64,000 nt of DNA from Rhynchopus sp. YZ270_cl-10 (taxonomy: Eukaryota; Euglenozoa; Diplonemea; Diplonemida; Diplonemidae): the NCBI GenBank assembly GCA_964035575.1, contig OZ037918.1, positions 496,001 to 560,000 on the forward strand, written 5' to 3'. The notes below the pieces were generated by a model. It had not been told where the DNA came from. It saw nothing but the letters and a program-made list of their open reading frames with translations, and did not search any database. Below are positions 1 through 9,668 of this stretch, piece after piece. Made by a program: the position numbers and the translations under genes. Every line of letters begins with the position of its first letter. The first letter of the stretch is position 1.

Positions 1-2602
1 AGGAGAGGGGATGCAGTAAGAGAGATAGAGGATGCACTGCCTTTCACTGTCTTCACTGAAATTTATTTATTCTTTTTCTGAAAGAATAGAATCCATAGAG
101 TACATAGAAATGAGCACTTTAAAAAAAAGTGAAGTTGACTGTGACGCAAAAAGCGTGTCTAAGGGGGGGCGGTGGGTGGGGAAATGGAAAAAATGATCGC
201 TTTTGTTTTTTATTGGACACCTTGGTGAAGGGGAAGTAGCAAAAAAAGAGAAAAAAAAGGTAAAAAGAGAAAATGACATGACCTAAGAGGCTTGCAGTCA
301 CCTTTAATCAGGTTGGCTTGAAATGCAAAAGCCCTCCTCTTGAACTGTGTACTTTTTTAAAAGAAACACATCGTTTCGGTAGCGAAAACGATGCATGAAG
401 TTGGGAGACTGCGTATGGTTAGATACTGTCGTGTATTTTGTGGGGGTTTTTTGTTGAACACAAACCACCCCACCGATGAACCGAATTTGTTTTTTTGAAC
501 GAAAAGTGGTTTGAACAGACGAAAAAGGGGAAGAGGGGGCAGGGAGCAGGGTGAAGAATGCAATACTGTCTGTACTGTGCCCGTTTTGCATGCATTTTAC
601 CATCAGGATACAATGTACCCTTATGATACAACACAGCTACTACAGCTACTATAACGTATACAATACAGCAGGAAGGGGTGTCAACAACTGTTTCAAAAAA
701 AAAAAAAAAAACAACAACAACAAAAATACCCCCTCCCTCCTCCCCCAACTTTTACGGTCGCCACCTGATCCTGATCACTACGAGGAATTCATAATAACTA
801 CGTGTAAAAAAGGGGGGAAACAGTTGAAACGAACACAGTCTACCCCTCACATTGCAGCATTCTCAGGTTGCCCTGTCGAGAGGATGGTACTAGGCATAGC
901 AGGCTAGGGATAGTACCTTGTTGTGTTATACTGCAGATTCAATCTCTCCCAAGGGGGGTGAATGGGAAAGGTCGATGACCCATGTGGCACCTAGAAAATA
1001 GTAGGATCGGTAGGTAAAGTTGTTTTCGTTGATTGCAAAAAAAAAGAAGCCTCTTATCGAAAGATCGAACAAAAGTTTATAAGATGAACCTCAAGCCTTT
1101 CTGTGCTTTCGTCACCTTCGTTATTATCATCATATTTGTTGTCGCGCATCAAGCTGTGTGTGGGTTTCCACAACAGAAAAAAAACACACACTTTTTTAAG
1201 AATTTGAAAGACAAGATCGCTCACTTAAATGAGTGCACAGTCTCTCACAATGAAATGGCTGAAGAACTATTCCATATACTTTTCTATTTCTACTGAACAG
1301 ACAGTGCAATAGGGTGCACTAAATGTACCCGAACCTTTGAAATACACCATCCTCTCATGAATCACAGTGTACCTTGGATGTACCCCCACACACCCACAAT
1401 CCCATACCCTCCCCCAACTGTGTATCTCTTACATCCATTTCGAGGTTGGCATCTGAGAGGAAAGATGAAACAACACTAATGTTTCAAAAGATGGGGCGCA
1501 GACAGACCAAAACCAAATACTGTAGTATGGTGTTAAATGACGTCTTTTTTTTAGAATTTATAAGAACGGATTGAAATATGTCAGAGGTTGTAACCTGAAG
1601 TGCTTCGCTTAGTCTGATTAGGTTATGCTTTGGTTTATTCATCAGTCATTCAAGTCAAGTGCTTAGTCACCCTGCTTTTAACAGAGGAGCTAGAGTGGCG
1701 TAGTACCTCAAATGGTAGGTGGTTGAGGGAAATGCAAAGAACCACCCAGAATACAAAACGACGACACAGTACGACCGTACCGATGACACAAAAGGCTTGG
1801 CTAATAAACCAATGTACCTCTCACACACGACTGACGCATTGGGGGGAAAATGGAAAAGTTTATCAAGATGATACTAAGCCAGAAGAAACTTAGTCACCTT
1901 TGACAATCGCTATCTTACAACAAATAATTGTTTCATATACTAACTATTCTACTGAATAGAAGGTATAATAGGGTGCACTAAATAAAATGCCAGCACAAAA
2001 TACAGGATCCACGACATCAGCCAATTTCACCTGACAAAGCGCATGGAACAACTCCTCTCAGGGTTAGGATTGCACGGAAACGTCAGGCATTAGCTCCAAC
2101 GATTGTTTGAGAGAAGGTGCATTTATCTTATTTTCACTTTTTTTCAACGGGGGGGGGTAGCGGGAACGTGAATTCGCATAAGCGGCATGGCCATAAGAAG
2201 GACATAAAATCAAAGAAAAACTTTGTGAAATACGCTTCTGCACACAAAATTAAACCTGATCACATTTGATCAAAATTTTGGACACCTCACACGAAATATA
2301 CCCACCCCCCCTTAGAGACATAAGACAAGCCTATATGTCTACTAGGCTTATGCGAGATGCCTTTAGACACAGCCTTGCTTGGGGGGAAAGAGACGGAAAG
2401 AAAAAAAAAATGTGCAAAACAAAATAAAACCCCTCGAATAGATGGTGTACGGAGGTCTGACGCTTTCAGACCTCCCTTAGTCTCCGTTGTCTCCCTCCCC
2501 CATGCAGACGTATCCCCTGAATTTCAACACCAGTGCAGGACGACACAATCATCAAAGAACACAACCCCGGACACCCACCCACCCCCCCCCCCCTCCCCAC
2601 AC
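1..2602. other. Intergenic, repeat-rich, no gene recognised
   Basis: I see no convincing gene here. The short open frames overlap on both strands and have low-complexity composition. The stretch holds A/T and G homopolymers and relics of dispersed repeats also found elsewhere in the window. Near 324 and 1340 are copies of a motif of the type GAAATACAAAGCCCTCTCGTG. The block at 1070-1116 recurs at 15559-15603. The motif AATAGGGTGCACTAAA occurs near 1309 and 1966. The C-rich end of the stretch abuts the transposon that begins at 2605. Confidence 0.6.
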
Positions 2603-2604
2603 TA

Positions 2605-3116
2605 CACGGTGCGGTAGTCATCAAAATGACAACCTCAAGGACATGTCAAAGGACAACCCTCGGTGCGAGACAACCCCTAGGTTGTCAGTGACAACCTAGG
2701 GGTTGTCAAATGACAACCTGAGGTTGTCAAATGACAACCTATAGGTTGTCATTTGACAACCTTATGCATGTGAAATGCCTTGCAACAGCCATTTTTATTG
2801 GAAATGTGGGAGGTTGGTGGTTACCTGTTTGATTGTTGATTGTTGTTTGCTGTCTCTGCACTGTAAAAATTTATTTAAAAAAAAGGAGGAGATGGGGGGG
2901 GTGATTTCTGTTTTTGTTGATTTCATGATGATTTGGGTCCCTCACCCCCTTTGTAAAAATCCCGCCCATACACATATGCAGGAGTCAAGTGACTGACGTG
3001 TCTGACTAGTGCCATTGAACACTCTCTTCGGAGTCCTCTGTGGTTGCCTCTGTGTCACTGGCCTCAGCAAGAGCCTCCTCAGGAACTTCATCCTCCCCAA
3101 ACACGGACATCCATGA
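2605..3116 (+). repeat. Left terminal inverted repeat
   Basis: It matches the reverse complement of 6032-6577. It begins CACGGTGCGG, carries several TGACAACC/GGTTGTCA palindromes within the first 160 bp, and at its inner end contains a backward copy of the last ~130 bp of the second gene. Relative to the right copy it lacks 21 bp (seven codons) inside that coding part, plus some bases in the palindrome cluster. The inner boundary lies just before the A-rich leader of the first gene. Confidence 0.85.
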
Positions 3117-3140
3117 CAGGACAAAAAAAAAAAAAAAATA

Positions 3141-4995
3141 ATGGGAATTGATCATGAAACAGTGCGGGTGGTGGGGAACATCATAGGTCGCAACAGAGTC
3201 CAGCTAGGACTGTCGATGCGTGACTGCGAAGAGATCGGAAAATTGGTGAAAGCTGAGACCGGGGCGTCAATGGGCCTAGCGTACAAGACGTTGCAGCAGC
3301 GGGAGAAGCCGTTTAAGGATAAGGCAGAGGCTCAGGTAGGTGATGTGCAGAAATCGCTCTCTTTGCTTCTGAAGTATTTCCCCCTGCGACTGGGCGGTGA
3401 CTTCCCGACCATTATCATCACGTGGGATGGGTATTCACCGTACAGTGCCTTCAGGTCCCAACTTGCACGGAAGAGGCTTGCAGTTGCTGCGACGAACGGG
3501 CTTGAAGCGACAAACTTTTTGACGGTCGCTGACAAAAAAAAATCCACCTTCCACGACTGGTGGGTTTTTACCTTTCTGCCACAGCTCTCAAACGTTCAAG
3601 AGCGCATCCTCAGGAAGGGAGGCTTCGAATTTTCCCTCCTGTACTACAAAATCGGGGGAGATCATGCCGAGTTGGCAAGTCTCTTCAAAGGTGTCGGCCC
3701 CGGGGGACATAGAAGTGCGTTCTGTGCGACCGACCTGGACGACAGATTGTCTGCCCTGCACAACTGCACCCGCTTGAGCCTTCAAGAAATGGACGCCTGT
3801 GGATTCGAGTGCAGCATTGCCGGGCGATTCGAGCAACCTTGTTACACGCTAACTCCGATGCTGCATGATACCAAGGGGGTGATGCGTTTGCTCATTAAAA
3901 CCATACCGGGTGCCCGCGACGTAGAAACAAAGATCCTTGGTAAGCAGGACGGCAATATGACAGGCACGCAGTCACGAACTATCCTACGCAGCCTCATTCA
4001 GGAAAATGAGGGGAGCAAACTAATATTGTGCCAGGCCATGCAGGGCCTTTACTACTTTCGGTATAGTGACATACCAGTGAGGTTCTTCCACACACCAAAC
4101 CCAAACCCGAACGAGTCGAGGCCATACGCAAAAGATTACTTGTTCGCATTACTGTGTTACCACCTTACCGTGTATTTGCTTGAATGGGCGAATCCAGGGG
4201 TTACGAAAAGCACGTACATGCACTCAGTCGAACATTGGTTCGATGAAGAAGACGCACACAGAGTGACCGTGTCGGACGAACTGTTCGAGCATGCCAATGG
4301 GGAGAGGAAGCGTTGGACGGCATGCACCTCCCCAAATACAATGGAACGCGATTTCTTGGCATTCGAAATTGAAACTAAACATGGAGTGCCGATGTCACCA
4401 CTGGGCCCCCTAACGGACGCGCTTCCCGCACTTTGGGAGTTTGATACGTTGTGGCTGTGCAAATGCATAACAGTAGTAGATGAGACTTGGAAAACCGCGT
4501 GCACTAACTTGGTGCAGCGACTGCAACGTGCTGGACTGGGAAAACACATAAAACGCCGAACAGGGTGGGGGCAAAAATTCTTGTCCAACCCTGATGATGA
4601 GGGTAGGGTGAAGAAGATTTGCGTGTGTAAGGAGCCATCATGGAGGGTACCCTGTTGTGGAAAGCAAATCAGAACCAGAACCAGAATCAGAATCAGAGGA
4701 TGCGGGCGAAGGCTATATATGCACCATCTGTACCAGACTTGGAACACAAACAAATTTCAATACCGCGCACAAGCTCTATTGTCACTACGACGCAAATCAC
4801 CGCCCTTCAATTACTTGTGCATGCAGGCAGGAATGCCCCATATGCGAACGCAATGTTTCCAAGCGAGGTTTTAGCCAGCATCTTTTGTGTAATCACTCAG
4901 AGGATATTTCCAAGAAACATTGTCCCATTTGTATGGACGTGTTTTCCTCACCGAGAGCCGTAGAAAATCATATGTACAACATGCACGGAGAGTAG
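3141..4995 (+). CDS. Probable transposase with C-terminal zinc fingers
   Basis: The first 494 codons are open from ATG 3141, which follows an A-tract just inside the left TIR. The C2H2 part is in the +1 frame from about 4666. A 40-nt intron at 4625-4664 (GTGTAAGG...GGAAAG) would join the two into about 604 aa; a +1 frameshift is the alternative. Visible acidic motifs are ITWDGYSPY (D96), IGGDHAEL followed by FCATD (D174), and LHDTKGVMRLL (D243). The GGD...C and D...H/D-T/L-R spacing resembles a family of uncharacterised transposase-like proteins and, loosely, the D-D part of the RAG1/Transib RNase H fold. I could not fix the final catalytic E. After an acidic linker rich in Glu, Ser and Pro come two clear CPIC...H-x4-H fingers and a third Cys/His cluster. 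The role as the element's transposase is inferred from position and motifs. Confidence 0.65.
4625..4664 (+). other. Candidate 40-nt intron in transposase gene
   Basis: Donor GTGTAAGG and acceptor GGAAAG restore the frame exactly, from phase 2 upstream into the zinc-finger frame downstream. The hAT gene in this window has a similarly tiny intron of 43 nt, which supports this reading over a frameshift mutation. The donor is not the GTAT type used by the other genes, so confidence is moderate. Confidence 0.5.
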
Positions 4996-5071
4996 TAGCC
5001 TGTTTACATTTTGTTGTTGTTGTTGTATTTTTTGTTTGTTCAGTGTTGCCACTCTAGAATGTGCTCCACTA

Positions 5072-5105
5072 TTTGTTTGTTTGTTTGTTTGTTTGTTTGT
5101 TTGTT
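5072..5105. repeat. (TTTG)n microsatellite
   Basis: About eight tandem GTTT units lie between the two transposon genes, in the presumed 3' untranslated region of the transposase gene. Confidence 0.9.
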
Positions 5106-5230
5106 TACCGCGAATCTATACAAAGGAATGAATCCCCCTCCCCCCCCCCCATAGCACTCGTTTTTGTTCCATCGCAATCCCATTAGTCGCACCCTCTTTC
5201 CAGGATCCAAAAACCACACCACATCATATC

Positions 5231-6163
5231 ATGACAAGCAAGCAGACGACGATTGCAAACGACTTTTGTACTGTTTATGTGTACAAAGCGAAGAACCCCG
5301 CCGGTGCAACCCCCTTAAGTCACCCTGCACTGAGGGCCTTGATTTCGAAATGTTTCAAGGTGGACTTCAAGTCCAATGATGGCTCAGTGGCAGCTGAACT
5401 TGGCAAAAAATTCACCATCACACAGGCGAAGAACAGGGCAGAGGCTGATGCTGCCAAAGGTGTGTACAGCCTCCGCATCTCAGGGAACGGAGGGGCAGTG
5501 AAGGAGACTGTGTTTGGCGGACTCGTGCTGCGGAAGTTGCCTGGGATATCGGACGCCGCAAAGAAGACGGAGGCGTACAAGCGTCTGGCGCTTGTAGTTC
5601 GGGAAGGGGCGTCGCTGGGGGACATGGACATGGCGTGCTTGTACACGTCCATTGTCAACGAGGGAACAGGGACAGCGGCGGCCAAGGGGGTCATCAAAAG
5701 AGGCCCCCGCGCTTCCGTATGGCCTATCATCACGGTGATGGGGGAAAAGATGACACCGGGTGGAAAAGTGCACCGAATTTTTATTGAAAACGGTTGCACC
5801 GTGTTTTGCACCGACCCGACGCTGCAGGGTCACAAGCTGAGCTTTGCGTTGAAGCGGGAGCGCCTTGCCATCGGGGCCAGCATCGGGGTGGTCGACGGTA
5901 CGTATGATGTCCCCAGCACTCTGTCCCTTGATTCGACGAGGGAGACTTCCGTGATGGTGCAGGTGGGAATTACTCGTGTGGACATACCCGTGGGGGCCCC
6001 CAACGCACTCTCTGTGAAAATGGACGGGGCATCATGGATGTCCGTGTTTGGGGAGGACGAAGTTCCTGAGGAGGCTCCTGAGGATCCTGAGGAGACTCTT
6101 GCTGAGGCCAGTGACACAGAGGCAAACAAGGAGGACTCCGAAGAGAGTGTTCAATGGCACTAG
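5231..6163 (+). CDS. Transposon accessory protein, unrecognised family
   Basis: This is a 310-aa intact frame with ATG in the context TATCATGACA, about 235 bp after the transposase stop and on the same strand. I do not recognise a domain. The body (residues 1-270) is mixed alpha/beta-like with many Gly, Val and Lys residues and no membrane segment. The last ~40 residues are strongly acidic (runs of Glu/Asp with Pro) and end in VQWH. Its 3' end lies inside the right TIR, and a degraded copy lies in the left TIR. By analogy with two-gene elements such as CACTA (TNPA/TNPD), it could bind the palindromic subterminal repeats; that is inference. A structural or anti-silencing role is equally possible. 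Confidence 0.6.
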   Translation: MTSKQTTIANDFCTVYVYKAKNPAGATPLSHPALRALISKCFKVDFKSNDGSVAAELGKKFTITQAKNRAEADAAKGVYSLRISGNGGAVKETVFGGLVLRKLPGISDAAKKTEAYKRLALVVREGASLGDMDMACLYTSIVNEGTGTAAAKGVIKRGPRASVWPIITVMGEKMTPGGKVHRIFIENGCTVFCTDPTLQGHKLSFALKRERLAIGASIGVVDGTYDVPSTLSLDSTRETSVMVQVGITRVDIPVGAPNALSVKMDGASWMSVFGEDEVPEEAPEDPEETLAEASDTEANKEDSEESVQWH

Positions 6164-6577
6164 TCAGGCACGTCAGTCACTTGACCCCTGCATATGTGTA
6201 TGGGCGGGATTTTTACAAAGGGGGTGAGGGACCCAAATCATCATGAAATCAACAAAAACAGAAATCACCCCCCCATCTCCTCCTTTTTTTTTAAATAAAT
6301 TTTTACAGTGCATGGACATTCAACAATCAACAATCAAACAGGTAACCACCAACCTCCCAACCCCCCAACCTCCCACATTTCCAATAAAAATGGCTGTTGC
6401 AAGGCATTTCACATGCATAAGGTTGTCAAATGACAACCTATAGGTTGTCATTTGACAACCTCAGGTTGTCATTTGACAACCCCTAGGTTGTCACTGACAA
6501 CCTATAGGGTTGTCATAATTATGACATGTCATTGAGGTTGTCATTTAGGTTGTCATTTTGCTGACTACCGCACCGTG
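6032..6577 (-). repeat. Right terminal inverted repeat
   Basis: This is the inverted partner of the left TIR. Its inner ~130 bp are the 3' end of the second gene (through the stop at 6161-6163), so the repeat overlaps coding sequence. The outer part has at least eight TGACAACC/GGTTGTCA units in alternating orientation, a plausible set of binding sites for an element-encoded protein. It ends ...CACCGTG followed by TA. Confidence 0.85.
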
Positions 6578-6931
6578 TACTGCAACACACACCCTCTCAT
6601 ACCCAACAGACCTCCCTATGCTCTCCCCACACCCACATTGGAACCCACGCAGCTGTCTTTGCTTTCCCCACCCACCATCAGGGCTGGGTGTTGCCGTTCA
6701 GGCTGGACCTCACTGGAACCAAACCAACCCGCATCACTCATGGCAGGGGCGAAAGAGAGTGCTAGCAAGATGAATGTGCCTCTGCACGTCATGAGAGGGA
6801 AAAGTTGCTTTGAAATACAAAAGCCCCGTTTGGTGCATGATCGGTGCTATAGATCAACCCCCTGTGTGGGTCCTTGTGAGAAGCGTTGCACAGTATGCAT
6901 GGACAAGAAGGTTAGATAAAAGTATTTTCGT

Positions 6932-7001
6932 CATATGCAATCAATAAATTGATAGTACATGGTGAGGGATCAACAAAAATGGTCCCATCTTTCTTTTTAT
7001 G
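6932..7001 (+). repeat. Dispersed 70-bp repeat, copy 1
   Basis: It is nearly identical to 18694-18763 (one G/A difference noticed). It starts CATATGCAATCAATAAATTG and ends TTCTTTTTATG, with no coding content. Confidence 0.85.
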
Positions 7002-7258
7002 TTGTGTGTTTTGCAAAACGTAGAAAAGAAAAGTAAAATGCTTCGTGCACAAAGTTGAAACTTCAGTAGATTGGTTTCTGACATTAACCCTGTTTCAGTC
7101 CTAAGAATCATACAGTCAATCCATCAAAAGAGAAAAGAAAGAGTTAGATTGTTTGTGAAGATGAACTCACCTCTCTCTGCAGATCTCTTTGAGAAAAAAA
7201 AAGAAACAAAAAGCCTATCAAATGAACCTAAGCCATACAATGCAGCAATGGCCGAATA

Positions 7259-7345
7259 AGCCTCGCAAAGGCCTGACACAGGCGTCGCTAGATTTTCCAG
7301 ACATGCCTATTTTCAGGCGCAGTCGGCCTCGTTGCATTGTATGCT
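7259..7345 (+). repeat. Dispersed repeat, short form
   Basis: It shares AGGCCTGA-ACAGGCGT at the left and CAGACATGCCTATTTTCAGG onward at the right with 19443-19576. It lacks a ~45-bp inner segment present there. Confidence 0.75.
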
Positions 7346-7781
7346 AAGCCTCAGCATTTTTAGTCTGATTAGATTACTTAATGTTTTGAACATTGGTTAT
7401 TCATCAATATTTTTTGTTGTAACCTCAGCATTTTTAGTCACCTTTAAAAAACAAAAATGGCAGTTAGTGCAAAAGGGTTTGCTTCAGGTGCAGTTTGTTA
7501 GTGCAGACACCATGAATATGGTATGCAAAAAGAGGGCAAAAAAATGGTAGGTAGGTGAGTAAAGTTGTTTTCGTTCCAAAACAGAGACAAAAAAAATAAA
7601 TAGAACTCACAATACAAAGCCCTCTCGTGACACACAGAGTGTACCAAATAAAAACAGAATGGAGCAATTAATAAGAACTATGACAAATGGTTGAATCTCT
7701 CTGTTTGTTTTTTTTTGGCTTTATGCTTTTTTTTGCCGAAATGGTTGAAATGTACAAACGTCCTCAAGCTTCTCTCTAACT

Positions 7782-8982
7782 TCAGTGTGAACCGCTGGTC
7801 ACCTCATAAATGACTGACCCAAAGACCGTGTAGACGGGATTCTTGCGCAGGATGGCATATTTTGCGTGGTGTGGACGGAACCTCAGACTACAGCAGCGAA
7901 TCAACCTCAGGAATGCAGAAGCTGCCGAGGGGGGCTGTGGTGGCAAATACGTGACTACACCCCCCCTCCACGTATCGCGTATAAATACGTATTTTGACAT
8001 CCCAAGCCAGGGAGCACCATCCCATTCTTGTCCCCAAAGGAGGAACCCTCTAAACCCTTCGCAGTACAGTACATTCGCAGCCGAGCAGCCCACCCTCCTG
8101 AAGATACAATACAAAATCACTACTCCCAACAAGGGGGTAGTGCTTTTGGGTAGTGCGCAGGGGCAGGGGCACGAAAGAGACCTTTCAAAAAAAACCCCCC
8201 CACTCTGCTTCTGAAACGTCCCAAGCAAGGATACACGCCACTCATAACACCTCTCCCAGGTCTCCCAGGTGTTGTGTGTCTGTGTCTACGTCTGCCCCAC
8301 CTTTCTCTCAGCAACCCTCAGGGATCTGCTCTGGCCCCAGCGTCGTATGACTCATGTTCGCAAATCTCTTTTTAAAAAAAGAAAGACCACTCCACTCTGA
8401 AAACCGCAAATGAGGGTTTCGTTGTCCCCCCTAGCGAATACCACGACAAAAACTCAGAAAAAAAAATGTTTCCTTGGCCTACCCATCCCCGTGGTGGAGG
8501 ATGCGGAGGGCGAGGGTGATGCGCGACATGGCAGCAATGGTGCCGGCGCGTTGCAGCTCGGGTTGGAGGTAGAGGAGTGTGTCGACGTATGTTGTGTCGC
8601 GCATGCGCATGGTCGCGCTGTAGTCGTTAGTGAAGAAGAGCACGACAGCACGCTCAGGAGCATCGAGAAAGGCGCTTAGTGCGTCGGGACGCTCGCCAAA
8701 GGTGCCGTCGACAGGACGCATCACAAGGTCGCTCTTGCGTTCGGAGCTCTGCGTGACAAATACATTCATCCCCGCAAACGCCTGCGTCGTCGCCACTACT
8801 GGTGCCAGCCACGCCACCTCCGCTGCCGTCAGACCATGGTCCCAATACACCGTCCCCACCACCGCCTCCTTCACGTTGCTTGCGTACTGCCGACGTACCC
8901 ATGCGTGTCCTCCCAGCCCCGCCACCAACCCATACGTGCCCCCTGTTACCAAGACAGCCGCAAGTGTGTCATACTCCACCAT
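7782..8982 (-). CDS. Hypothetical protein, probably two exons
   Basis: The first exon starts at ATG 8982 and is open to an in-frame stop at 8479. Its protein begins with a Gly/Ala/Val-rich hydrophobic stretch (about residues 7-27, possible membrane anchor), continues with mixed sequence and ends near LALRILHHG. A donor GTAGGC after 8483 (phase 2) can be spliced to an acceptor at about 7888 (TAG) or 7907 (GAG). Both keep a second frame open that ends at the stop 7782-7784 and reads SLRFRPHHAKYAILRK and onward, giving about 201 aa for the first choice. The alternative is a single-exon 167-aa protein ending at 8479. Codons in both parts favour C/G third positions, as in the neighbouring host genes. 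No family was recognised. Confidence 0.45.
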
Positions 8983-9276
8983 GACATCCGATCAAGAGGA
9001 AAGAAGAGAAGAGAGGAGAGGAGGAGGGGGGGTGGAGCATCTGTGGAGAATGCGAGGGTAGGGAGAGGGGGAGGGTGGAAAAGAGAGAACGAAGGTGCGG
9101 TCAGGTTACCCGTGCCGTATGTGTCCTTTTTGATCGCCCCGACGTCCTTCCTGTCTGTCGGAACAAAGTCTACAGCAGCATCTCCTCTCTCATATCCCAC
9201 CCTTCGACGAAGCTTTAGCGAGCGTGACCACCCCCTCGGTGTACAGCTGGAGAGACATCACCAGGACAACTCTCCA
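8983..9276. other. Intergenic, likely 5' flank of minus-strand gene
   Basis: A purine-rich GGAGAGG tract (9000-9080) lies directly upstream of the 8982 start, followed by unremarkable sequence up to the octamer array. No clear TATA box was seen. Confidence 0.4.
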
Positions 9277-9668
9277 GAGCACATGAGCACATGAGCACAT
9301 GAGCACATGAGCACATGAGCACATGAGCACATGAGCACATGAGCACATGAGCACATGAGCACATGAGCACATGAGCACATGAGCACATGAGCACATGAGC
9401 ACATGAGCACATGAGCACATGAGCACATGAGCACATGAGCACATGAGCACATGAGCACATGAGCACATGAGCACATGAGCACATGAGCACATGAGCACAT
9501 GAGCACATGAGCACATGAGCACATGAGCACATGAGCACATGAGCACATGAGCACATGAGCACATGAGCACATGAGCACATGAGCACATGAGCACATGAGC
9601 ACATGAGCACATGAGCACATGAGCACATGAGCACATGAGCACATGAGCACATGAGCACATGAGCACAT
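9277..9668. repeat. Perfect octamer array (GAGCACAT)49
   Basis: The array is 392 bp, exactly 49 copies of the 8-bp unit GAGCACAT with no mismatch that I can see. Because 8 is not a multiple of 3, all minus-strand frames stay open through it. That creates apparent Cys-Ser-Cys-Ala-His-Val-Leu-Met repeats which I do not regard as protein. Confidence 0.97.

Larger units (their letters stand above)
2605..6577 (+). mobile_element. DNA transposon with ~0.5-kb TIRs and two ORFs
   Basis: The two ends are inverted copies of each other: 2605-3116 on the left and 6032-6577 on the right. Both start with CACGGTG, read inward, and both are flanked by TA, which fits a 2-bp TA target duplication, although the TA could also belong to the repeat. 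Each TIR holds a cluster of palindromic copies of GGTTGTCA/TGACAACC (left 2628-2762, right 6420-6560). Between the TIRs lie two same-strand genes, at 3141-4995 and 5231-6163. A CAC...GTG terminus is known from Transib/RAG-like elements and from the CACTA/Mirage/Chapaev group, and subterminal repeat clusters are typical of CACTA elements. Assignment to either group is inference; I could not place the element in a named superfamily. Confidence 0.85.
6578..7781. other. Intergenic with dispersed repeat copies
   Basis: I see no supported gene. A 70-bp block at 6932-7001 recurs almost exactly at 18694-18763, with one substitution noticed. A block at 7259-7345 recurs in longer form at 19443-19576. 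Copies of the GAAATACAAAGCCC-type motif lie near 6812 and 7607. The rest is A/T-rich with homopolymers. Confidence 0.6.
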
